A stretch of DNA of 6,642 nt. It comes from an uncultured Drancourtella sp. Its GTDB lineage: Bacteria; Bacillota; Clostridia; Lachnospirales; Lachnospiraceae. The position numbers were made by a program, and so were the translations under genes. The stretch lies in contig CALFLL010000004.1 of assembly GCA_937880845.1 (NCBI GenBank), positions 1 through 6,642 on the forward strand, given 5' to 3'. Shown piece by piece: positions 1-5,654 of this stretch (positions within the stretch are counted from its first letter, which is position 1; every line of letters starts with the position of its first letter). The notes under the pieces are model-generated. The model made no database searches, was not told the origin of the DNA, and saw only the letters and a program-made list of their open reading frames with translations.

Positions 1-710
1 CAGCAAGGCTTACCCAACAGGGGCATTCCATTCAAAACATGGATGATCTTATGGCGCTTTATCAGAAATCTTTCACGGATAAAACTGTAGACCGGATTGC
101 CAGTCTTCCCCACCCAACCGTACAGAAATTTACGGTGATCACAGTTGCAATTGTAGGCGCAAGCAGACGTTTTCTTGCACAGATCACCCGTCATCAAAAT
201 GAAGTAAAATTCATGAGCGCATCTCTACAATATAGCAACTATTCAGAAAAAGCTGCATTTGCAATCCCATATGAAATCCTTTTTTCAGAGCAGAGATACA
301 TTGATCTCTATCTGAAAAGCTGCCTATCGGATCTCCGATGTTATCAGGAGTTGTGTTCCGTTGGATTTCATCATGATTCTGCCGGATATGCTCTCCCTCA
401 TGCTTTAAGGAATATTCTGATCATCTGCGCTACACCTTATGAGTGGAAACATATGATCAGTCAGCGTATCTGCAGAAGAAATACCGACGAAACAAGAATT
501 GTAATGTTGGACATCTGGCAGAAACTATATGAATTCGATCCGGTGTTATTTTCACCGAAGCTGACCGGTCCTTTCTGCCAGCGGGGATGTTGTGAAGAAG
601 GTTCTATGTCCTGTGGAATCCCCATCCCAAAAGACTGGTCTCCATTAGAAATAATGAGAACAGATTATCCTCTGCTCGTAGAAGGGAGGGAAGCTGTTTA
701 TGAAGATTAA
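1..710 (+). CDS. thyX: FAD-dependent thymidylate synthase (ThyX), 5' end outside window
   Basis: ThyX enzymes methylate dUMP to dTMP using methylenetetrahydrofolate, FAD and NADPH. The frame is open from base 3 with no stop, and the residues before the first ATG (39) still look like the ThyX N-terminus (ARLTQQGHS), so the true start lies upstream and ATG 39 is internal. Numbering from that ATG, the signature region is RHQ 51-53 followed by S60, S62 and QY 64-65. It resembles the canonical RHRx7SxRY, but both later arginines are glutamine and the spacing is one residue longer. The C-terminal helix with R143 and R153 fits the family's LRxxxxAQxEIR region. A tail with C180, C184, C185 and C192 follows. 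The stop overlaps the dUTPase start by 11 bases, which implies translational coupling and a shared role in dTMP supply. The family call is firm; canonical activity is less certain because of the altered motif. Confidence 0.88.
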   Translation, partial: ARLTQQGHSIQNMDDLMALYQKSFTDKTVDRIASLPHPTVQKFTVITVAIVGASRRFLAQITRHQNEVKFMSASLQYSNYSEKAAFAIPYEILFSEQRYIDLYLKSCLSDLRCYQELCSVGFHHDSAGYALPHALRNILIICATPYEWKHMISQRICRRNTDETRIVMLDIWQKLYEFDPVLFSPKLTGPFCQRGCCEEGSMSCGIPIPKDWSPLEIMRTDYPLLVEGREAVYED

Positions 711-1113
711 ATTGATCGACTTTGGGTTAGAGAAAGATCATTATCCCTTCCGACCTCATGAAAACGATGCCGGGGCCGATGTATATATGCCTTATGACTG
801 CACATTAAAGCCAGGAGAGATTGCAAGAATCCCCTTAGGATTTGGTCTCATGATTCCGGATGGATATGCCGGGTATGTCTTTCCACGAAGCAGTATGGCT
901 GCAAAAGGATTGGTCTGCGAGCTTCCGCCTATTGATTCCGGATATCGTGGAGAAATCCATGCAATTATCAGTAATGTAAGTACCACAACCCAATCTCTTT
1001 ATAAAGATACTCGTGTAGGACAGCTTGTGATTACACCGGTTGTAATTGCAGATTTTGTTCTTGATCTGGGAGAGTCCAGAAATACCGGTGCATTTGGAAG
1101 CACCGGAATCTAA
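700..1113 (+). CDS. dut: dUTP diphosphatase (trimeric dUTPase)
   Basis: The enzyme hydrolyses dUTP to dUMP and pyrophosphate, keeping uracil out of DNA and supplying the substrate for thymidylate synthase. At 137 residues it is a normal length for homotrimeric dUTPases. All five family motifs are present in order: DAGADVY at 23-29, PRSSMAAKG at 62-70, IDSGYRGE at 78-85 with catalytic-type D79 and Y82, RVGQLVI at 105-111, and the C-terminal arm RNTGAFGSTG at 127-136, which closes over the nucleotide. The start at 700 is supported by a strong AGGGAGGG SD at 683-690 with a 9-base spacer. It overlaps the end of thyX, so the two are almost certainly co-transcribed and act in sequence. The upper half of motif 3 (CELPP) departs from the common GVID form but keeps the aspartate. 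Confidence 0.95.
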   Translation: MKIKLIDFGLEKDHYPFRPHENDAGADVYMPYDCTLKPGEIARIPLGFGLMIPDGYAGYVFPRSSMAAKGLVCELPPIDSGYRGEIHAIISNVSTTTQSLYKDTRVGQLVITPVVIADFVLDLGESRNTGAFGSTGI

Positions 1114-1118
1114 ACATC

Positions 1119-1176
1119 CAAAATAACTAAGGTGTCAAAATCCCAACATTCGACACCTCACACACTCAAAATAACT
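1119..1176. promoter_or_regulatory. Candidate operator: inverted repeat inside direct repeats
   Basis: The 83-base gap between dut and the XRE gene holds a perfect 7-base inverted repeat, AGGTGTC (1130-1136) and GACACCT (1152-1158), with centres 22 bases apart, about two helical turns. It is flanked by two identical copies of CAAAATAACT at 1119-1128 and 1167-1176. There is no T-run after the inverted repeat, so it does not look like an intrinsic terminator. Its place just before an XRE-type gene suggests a binding site for that protein (autoregulation). This is inference from symmetry and position; no clear -35/-10 pair could be fixed here. Confidence 0.4.
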
Positions 1177-1196
1177 TACAGAAAAGAATTCTATTT

Positions 1197-1472
1197 ATGA
1201 TTACATTTGGAAGAAAATTGAAGCACTTAAGGCAAAAAAATCATCTCACCCAAAAAGAACTCGGAATGGCTCTTGGATTTCCTGAAGATTCTGCTGACGT
1301 AAGGATTGCTCAATATGAAACAGACACAAGAAAACCTCGCGATGAAATCCTCGTTAAAATGGCAAAAACACTTAATGTACCTCTGGATATTCTCACGGTT
1401 CCGGTTCTATCAGAACCCAAAGAATATGAAGCAGCTTCTTTCTGGATGCATGAACTGGCTGCTGAATTATAA
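1197..1472 (+). CDS. XRE-family helix-turn-helix transcriptional regulator
   Basis: This is a 91-residue protein with one Cro/C1-type DNA-binding domain over residues 3-66. The opening FGRKLKHLRQKNHLTQKEL, the recognition-helix stretch VRIAQYETDTRKP (35-47) and the closing LVKMAKTLNVPLDIL (52-66) are typical of this family. The rest (67-91) is short, with no recognisable sensor or dimerisation domain, so the protein is either a minimal repressor or a C-terminally shortened member. The start is preceded only by a weak SD-like AGAAAAG (about 1180-1186), which suggests low expression. The gene follows dut on the same strand after a gap with a candidate operator, and it ends 46 bases before a strong hairpin terminator. 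Its target is unknown; self-control and control of the thyX-dut unit are both possible. Confidence 0.85.
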   Translation: MITFGRKLKHLRQKNHLTQKELGMALGFPEDSADVRIAQYETDTRKPRDEILVKMAKTLNVPLDILTVPVLSEPKEYEAASFWMHELAAEL

Positions 1473-1518
1473 ACTACACTAAAAAAGCGAATATTCTCAC
1501 TGAATTTTATCTTAATAC

Positions 1519-1570
1519 AAAAGCGGAAGATACTGAACAACCCCTCTTGATCAATATCTCCCGCTTTTTA
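1519..1570. terminator. Bidirectional intrinsic terminator between convergent units
   Basis: The arms AAAAGCGGaAGATA (1519-1532) and TATCTcCCGCTTTT (1555-1568) pair over 14 positions with one A-C mismatch around a 22-base loop. On the plus strand the stem ends in TTTTT and would stop the XRE transcript. On the minus strand it ends in TTTT and lies 23 bases past the rsgI stop. It is probably shared by both convergent transcripts. Confidence 0.8.
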
Positions 1571-1591
1571 TTGTCATACTAATGCCACATG

Positions 1592-2692
1592 TCAATCTTC
1601 TTCCTCTGGTTCAATAGAACTATCTAAAACATCTTCGTCGTTATCTACAGTCTCTTTCGATTGGTCTGTTGATTCTGATTCTTCCTCCTTCCTTTCGTCA
1701 TCTGGATTTTCTGGTTCATCTGTTTCATCTGGTTCATCCGCATCCTTTGAGTCTCCAGACTTATCGGTTTCATCTGTTTGATCAGGTTCTTCCTGTTCCT
1801 CCCTTTTCTCATTTTGCTGTTCTAAAATATCTTCATTCTCATCATGATTCGCTTCCTCTTCTTTTTCAAAATCATCTGCATCTTCATACTCAGATAATTT
1901 TTCTTGAATCGATTCTTTCAATATAGGCTCCTCCATAAAGGACGGATTCTTTTCCAGCAATTCCAGAATCTCTTCTTCTGTAGTCTCATTTACCACTTTA
2001 TGGAAACTCTCGCCGGCTAATATCTGCTCTGCCAGATATATCCCCAAACTTTTGCCTGCTTTCTTTGCATTTTCAACATCTTCTTTATCCCCTGCAAGGT
2101 AAAGTAAATGTTCCGTACCAAATGTTTTTTCCAGACGTCTCTGCAATGCTGCACGTTCTTCTTCAGATTCATCCTTCAAAAAAGCATATCCTACAATAAT
2201 GGTTTCTTTACCCGAAAGATCCTGTGAAAAATAGTTCTTGATTGTTTCTACCTTTTCTCCTTTTATCTTTTTCTTTTCTTCTCTTGTAAGAGAATCATTC
2301 TTTGAATCGGCTTCTTTCACTCTGTTTTTTTGATTCAAAACTACTTCAACCGCTTTTTCTCCATCCACAGATACCATGGCGTAAGCCTTTTCCGGCTTTG
2401 ATAATACTGCAAAAGATGTAACAAAAAGCGCAAATGCGGCGGCTACTGCAACCATCTTCTTCCAAAGTGTTTTATGTTGATTTCCGGTCTTCTTCCTTTC
2501 TACAAACGGGATGATGGATGCATGGTTTTCTTCCTTGAAAGAATCCTTTTTCAATATATCTTCTTCTAATATATAGATGCAATCTCCCACCTTCATACCG
2601 TCTTTATATACAACACGAAGAATCTGACCATCTTCTGCCATAACAAGCGCATACGTTTCTTTTATTTCCATTACAATTACTTTATGATACAT
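1592..2692 (-). CDS. rsgI: RsgI-like transmembrane anti-sigma-I factor with acidic extracellular tail
   Basis: RsgI proteins hold sigma-I inactive at the membrane and release it on an extracellular signal. Residues 1-50 match the RsgI N-terminal anti-sigma domain (beta-rich; VMEIKETYALVMAEDGQ and DGMKVGDCIYIL). A basic stretch (67-79) precedes a single transmembrane helix at about 80-97, giving N-in/C-out topology. Residues 103-262 resemble the RsgI extracellular domain (AYAMVSVDGEKAVEVVLN near its start, KAGKSLGIYLAEQI at 211-224). Residues 271-366 are an acidic low-complexity tail, 49 of 96 residues being Asp or Glu, with no carbohydrate-binding or enzymatic module. The usual DINPS-like segment reads DGEK (110-113), so the Asn-Pro is absent there. 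The start at 2692 has an AGGTG SD with an 8-base spacer and overlaps the end of sigI by 11 bases, as expected for a stoichiometric sigma/anti-sigma pair. Confidence 0.85.
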   Translation of the reverse strand: MYHKVIVMEIKETYALVMAEDGQILRVVYKDGMKVGDCIYILEEDILKKDSFKEENHASIIPFVERKKTGNQHKTLWKKMVAVAAAFALFVTSFAVLSKPEKAYAMVSVDGEKAVEVVLNQKNRVKEADSKNDSLTREEKKKIKGEKVETIKNYFSQDLSGKETIIVGYAFLKDESEEERAALQRRLEKTFGTEHLLYLAGDKEDVENAKKAGKSLGIYLAEQILAGESFHKVVNETTEEEILELLEKNPSFMEEPILKESIQEKLSEYEDADDFEKEEEANHDENEDILEQQNEKREEQEEPDQTDETDKSGDSKDADEPDETDEPENPDDERKEEESESTDQSKETVDNDEDVLDSSIEPEEED

Positions 2693-3347
2693 GGTGATGA
2701 CACCTCTCTCCCTTAATCCAATAGACTAATCCTGGAAATTGTTTCACAAATATAATCAATACGGACAAAATAAATTCCTTACTCCCCTTTACAATTTTCT
2801 CTGTAACCCTGGAAAGCCTGGCAACTTTACGGATTGGAAGTTTCTTTTTTAAATACGTTTCTTCTACTGTTTCTTTGTCTTCACTGGCCATTTCCGCTAC
2901 TGTTACTGCTCTTTTTCTTGTATCACTATGTTTTGGCGCCCGATCTGCAAGAACTTCCAGCGTTAATCCAAACAGCAGCAATTCTTCCCGATACTGAATA
3001 ATTTCTTCATGAAGGCTGCTGTTTTCTTCCTTTTCTTCTGTAAAATCTATCCCGTCTTCCTGCATTGCTTCCAGAGAGACCTCAGACGATTCCTTTCTTT
3101 TTTTCCCTAAATAAGTCTTCAAACGGCTTTCTATCACTAATTTTGCAAATCCCAGAAAATTTCCTCTATCCTCATCATATTTTTTCACCGCTTCAGTAAA
3201 GGCGATTAATGCTATGCTGAATTCGTCGTCATTTTCAATCGAAACATATTTTCCCGTAAAATTGCTTACTGTCCGAATTAAAAAAGCCATATGCTGATTT
3301 ATAAGCTGATCCAGATTTTCTAATGCTATCTTTTCACCTGGAACCAT
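2682..3347 (-). CDS. sigI: RNA polymerase sigma factor, SigI family
   Basis: Sigma-I is a sigma-70-related alternative factor used for heat, cell-wall or polysaccharide responses in Bacilli and Clostridia. Residues 1-80 form a region-2-like domain, with DEFSIALIAFTEAVKKYDEDRGNFLGFAKLVI at about 41-72 being the most typical part (promoter melting and core binding). A variable charged linker covers 82-118. Residues 120-205 match the SigI C-terminal DNA-binding domain, with KLPIRKVARLSRVTEK followed by the helix KEFILSVLIIF. The length (221) is close to that of known SigI proteins. Start 3347 has AAGGGG five bases upstream. The stop lies inside the rsgI start region, so the pair is coupled. A perfect extended -10 element lies 38 bases upstream. 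The family call rests on the domain motifs and on the RsgI neighbour; which genes it controls cannot be read from the window. Confidence 0.87.
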   Translation of the reverse strand: MVPGEKIALENLDQLINQHMAFLIRTVSNFTGKYVSIENDDEFSIALIAFTEAVKKYDEDRGNFLGFAKLVIESRLKTYLGKKRKESSEVSLEAMQEDGIDFTEEKEENSSLHEEIIQYREELLLFGLTLEVLADRAPKHSDTRKRAVTVAEMASEDKETVEETYLKKKLPIRKVARLSRVTEKIVKGSKEFILSVLIIFVKQFPGLVYWIKGERCHHHVS

Positions 3348-3384
3348 AGCTACCCCTTCTTTCTATATCCTCATTCCGAATTCT

Positions 3385-3393
3385 ATTATATCA
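3385..3393 (-). promoter_or_regulatory. Extended -10 promoter for sigI-rsgI
   Basis: Read on the minus strand, this is TGATATAAT, a perfect TGnTATAAT extended -10. The -35 position (TGATAA, 17-base spacer) is poor, which is acceptable for an extended -10 promoter. Transcription would start near 3378, giving a leader of about 30 bases with SD AAGGGG before ATG 3347. It lies in the 63-base gap after the second DUF4956 gene, so sigI-rsgI can be expressed apart from the upstream operon. Confidence 0.6.
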
Positions 3394-3410
3394 TGGGGAA
3401 ACTCTATTTA

Positions 3411-4076
3411 TCACGCATTTTGTGCTAGCAAATTTACACTGTCAATTCCACCCAGTTCAAAAATCGTTTCAATAACTTTATTGCTGTTTGTTTCCGGAAT
3501 CTCTACTTCATATACCAGCTCAAAGGAATCGGCAAGAATATTTTTAGCCTTTACCAGATTACTGTTTGTATGATAACCGACAATCTTCTGGATTTGATCC
3601 AAGTCTGTATTACTTCCTCTTACAACCAGTAACAAATGCTGATTTTCCGTTCCGGTATTTTTTGTCATAAACATTACGCCAGCTAAAACCACACTTCCAA
3701 TACATCCAATCAAGTAACTTTGTGTTGCAGAAGCAATGCCAATTGCCATAGACCAGAAAATAAATCCGATATCACGTGGATCACGAATATTCGTACGAAA
3801 TCTTACAATTGATAACGAACCGATCATTCCAAGGGAAAGTGCAATATTCGTTTGTATCAGATCCATCAGGATGGTAGATATAATTGCTAATGCCACTAAA
3901 GTTGCTGCAAATTTCGGCTGATAGGATTGTTTCGTATTGGATAAACGATAGGTTCCCCACAAAATTGCCGCAAACAGTAAAGCTACCGCCAGACTTATCC
4001 ATATCATCATTCCACTTGGTTTTATTTGTATTGCATTCATAAAAGAATTTATAGTTTCTTCTAACTGCTGATTCAT
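3411..4076 (-). CDS. DUF4956 family integral membrane protein (second paralogue)
   Basis: This is a 221-residue membrane protein of the DUF4956 family, whose biochemical role is not established; members are often encoded beside VTC-domain proteins. Hydrophobic segments are seen at about 22-43, 57-74, 78-91, 103-119 and 121-137. A strongly conserved polar stretch, RFRTN (92-96) and DPRD (99-102), sits between segments and leads into GFIFWSMAIGIASA. Residues 145-221 form a soluble alpha/beta domain (LLLVVRG, SFELVYEVEI, GIDSVNLL) resembling a small regulatory or ligand-binding domain. Start 4076 has AAGGAG with a 7-base spacer, 16 bases after the lipoprotein stop. In the core at 80-117 it matches its paralogue at 28 of 38 positions, but the rest is much more diverged. 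A role as a membrane partner or conduit for the VTC protein is inference. Confidence 0.85.
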   Translation of the reverse strand: MNQQLEETINSFMNAIQIKPSGMMIWISLAVALLFAAILWGTYRLSNTKQSYQPKFAATLVALAIISTILMDLIQTNIALSLGMIGSLSIVRFRTNIRDPRDIGFIFWSMAIGIASATQSYLIGCIGSVVLAGVMFMTKNTGTENQHLLLVVRGSNTDLDQIQKIVGYHTNSNLVKAKNILADSFELVYEVEIPETNSNKVIETIFELGGIDSVNLLAQNA

Positions 4077-4092
4077 ATTCCTGCTCCTTCCC

Positions 4093-4959
4093 TTACTCCT
4101 TTAACTGTTCAATCTGAATCTGTTCCCCATTCAAAATAAAATCCCACGCAAGTTGCTCTCCTTCTGAATAGAAACTTTCCACATCAAAGGCATCCAATCG
4201 TGCTTCTATCTCTGGATTCACCGAATCTGGATTTTCTTCTTCATTTCCCGTAATGATCCCGTATGTTGGCCTGATTTTTTCTAAAAATGTAACCGATGTC
4301 GCATCATTTTCTCCATGATGTCCCAGTTTTAAAATATCTGTTTTCTGAACTTCCCCACTTTGTAAATAAGCAGCTTCTTCTCCGTATTCCATGTCACCTG
4401 TCAAAAGGAAAGAGTTCTTTCCATATTGGAAACGAAAAACAATGGAATTATTATTTGCATTTCTATAATCACATCTTTCCGGTATCCAGACATTAACTGT
4501 CACGCCTTCCAAATCCAATACTTCTCCACCTTCCAGATATTCCAATGGAACCTGATAAGAGTCCGCTAATTCCTGCATATCTACTTTTTCATATGAAGCA
4601 TCATCCCTTTTGGAAAGATATATTTTTTCTATTGGGTAGTCTTTTATTAGATTTTTCACATTTCCGGCATGATCCTTGTGTCCATGAGATAAAAAAATAC
4701 CTTTTAACTCTGTTACCTGTTTTTTCTCTAATACTTTTTTAATCTGCTGATAATCTTCTTTCTTCCCCGTATCACACATGTAATAAGTATCTTCTGGAGT
4801 TTTTAATAAAAACGCATCTCCTTTTCCTATGGTTATAAACATCAACTCAGCAGTTTTTCCTGTTACGGCAGGTTCTTCCTTTTCCTTTTTCCCACAACCG
4901 CTGAAACAGATTCCACATATTAAACAGCTAATTATTAAAAAAAGTTTTATCCGTTTCAT
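4093..4959 (-). CDS. Lipoprotein with ComEC-type metallo-beta-lactamase fold hydrolase domain
   Basis: This 288-residue protein is predicted to be anchored on the outer face of the membrane. The signal peptide has a basic start, a hydrophobic core and a lipobox-like FSGC with Cys22 as the lipidated residue, followed by a charged linker. The MBL domain shows the metal-binding HGHKDH (92-97), TGD (187-189, bridging aspartate) and GHHGE (213-217), in the pattern of the ComEC/Rec2 C-terminal hydrolase; the ComEC membrane channel is absent. Such domains cleave phosphodiester bonds, commonly in nucleic acids, but the substrate here is unknown. I chose ATG 4959 over 4977 because GGAGG sits six bases upstream and the signal peptide then begins MKRIK; the longer form would overlap the upstream stop by 4 bases as ATGA. 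It lies between two DUF4956 genes with gaps of 14 and 16 bases, so it is part of that operon. Confidence 0.85.
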   Translation of the reverse strand: MKRIKLFLIISCLICGICFSGCGKKEKEEPAVTGKTAELMFITIGKGDAFLLKTPEDTYYMCDTGKKEDYQQIKKVLEKKQVTELKGIFLSHGHKDHAGNVKNLIKDYPIEKIYLSKRDDASYEKVDMQELADSYQVPLEYLEGGEVLDLEGVTVNVWIPERCDYRNANNNSIVFRFQYGKNSFLLTGDMEYGEEAAYLQSGEVQKTDILKLGHHGENDATSVTFLEKIRPTYGIITGNEEENPDSVNPEIEARLDAFDVESFYSEGEQLAWDFILNGEQIQIEQLKE

Positions 4960-4973
4960 ATTGTTCCTCCATA

Positions 4974-5639
4974 TCATGCCACTTTTGTCTTTGGCGCTAA
5001 TACATTCACACCACGGATTCCTTCTATGTTACTGATCCGGCTGACTAACTTCTCCTCTTCGTTCTTTTCAAGCTGTAATTCATATACCAGTTCAAATGTA
5101 TCCGTAAAAACATTTTTACTCTGTACGGTAACACCTGCCTGATGCAACACATTCTGTACCAGTTCCAGTTGCTTTTTTTCTCCTCTGACAACCATCATCT
5201 GATGTTCACATCCTTTATCCAGTTTATGGAATACGACCAGTACAACTCCCATAATCAGCGAACTGGCAATCCCAGCGGTAAACGCTCCTACTGCAGACGC
5301 AATACCTATTGCCAATGCCCAGAAAACAAATCCTAAGTCCCTGGGATCTTTGGTATTCGTTCGGATTCTGCAAATAGACAGGGAACCCAGCACCCCTAAA
5401 GATAACAGGGGATTATTCTGAATCAGCGCCAGCAAAACAGTTGAAATCACTGACAGCATCATCAATGTAATGTTGAACTTTTTATTATACGTTAAAGTAT
5501 CGTGGCACACTCTGTAAATCACCAGCATAAAACTTGCAACTACAAGGGTAAACAAAATACTTCCTAATAAATTCTGCATGGTTGTAATATAAGGCGCGGC
5601 AACCTGCTCTCCCATAAAAGTTTTCATCCAATTACTCAT
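4974..5639 (-). CDS. DUF4956 family integral membrane protein (first paralogue)
   Basis: This DUF4956 family membrane protein has no established function. Hydrophobic segments lie at about 24-43, 56-73, 78-90, 102-118 and 121-137. The family core RIRTN (91-95) plus DPRD (98-101) precedes GFVFWALAIGIASA. A soluble C-terminal domain starts at about 146 (MMVVRG, FELVYELQL, GIRGVNVLAP). I prefer ATG 5639: AAGGA stands 8 bases upstream, and the product is then exactly 221 residues, the same as its paralogue, with the first segments in register. ATG 5648 (three codons longer) is also open but has its SD-like bases almost touching the start codon. The gene begins just after the VTC stop (5655) and ends 14 bases before the lipoprotein gene. 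DUF4956 next to a VTC-domain gene is a recurrent bacterial pairing, which suggests a joint complex. Confidence 0.85.
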   Translation of the reverse strand: MSNWMKTFMGEQVAAPYITTMQNLLGSILFTLVVASFMLVIYRVCHDTLTYNKKFNITLMMLSVISTVLLALIQNNPLLSLGVLGSLSICRIRTNTKDPRDLGFVFWALAIGIASAVGAFTAGIASSLIMGVVLVVFHKLDKGCEHQMMVVRGEKKQLELVQNVLHQAGVTVQSKNVFTDTFELVYELQLEKNEEEKLVSRISNIEGIRGVNVLAPKTKVA

Positions 5640-5654
5640 TTTCCTCATCCTTTC

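Noticed and set aside
39..41. ATG 39 as the true start of thyX
   Set aside because: The frame is open to the window edge and the residues upstream still look like ThyX, and no good SD precedes this ATG.
1085..1106. CCGGTGC/GCACCGG perfect inverted repeat at the end of dut
   Set aside because: It lies inside the codons for the Thr-Gly and Ser-Thr-Gly of dUTPase motif 5 and has no T-run after it, so protein coding explains it.
1197..1472. XRE gene as antitoxin of a toxin-antitoxin pair
   Set aside because: No adjacent small partner gene is present on the same strand; the next frame on either side is dut or the convergent rsgI.
1669..1926. Open plus-strand frame rich in His, Leu and Phe
   Set aside because: It is the antisense of the Asp/Glu-rich rsgI tail; GAT/GAA repeats read backwards give long stop-free frames.
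3374..3398. Sigma-I-type promoter (CCCC then CGGAA on the minus strand) before sigI
   Set aside because: The known sigma-I pattern is ACCC(CC) with CGAA; here the -10 half has an extra G and overlaps a perfect extended -10, so self-activation cannot be claimed.
4975..4977. Upstream ATG for the lipoprotein gene (overlapping the previous stop as ATGA)
   Set aside because: ATG 4959 has a well-placed GGAGG and gives a standard lipoprotein signal peptide; the longer form adds six residues of no clear use.
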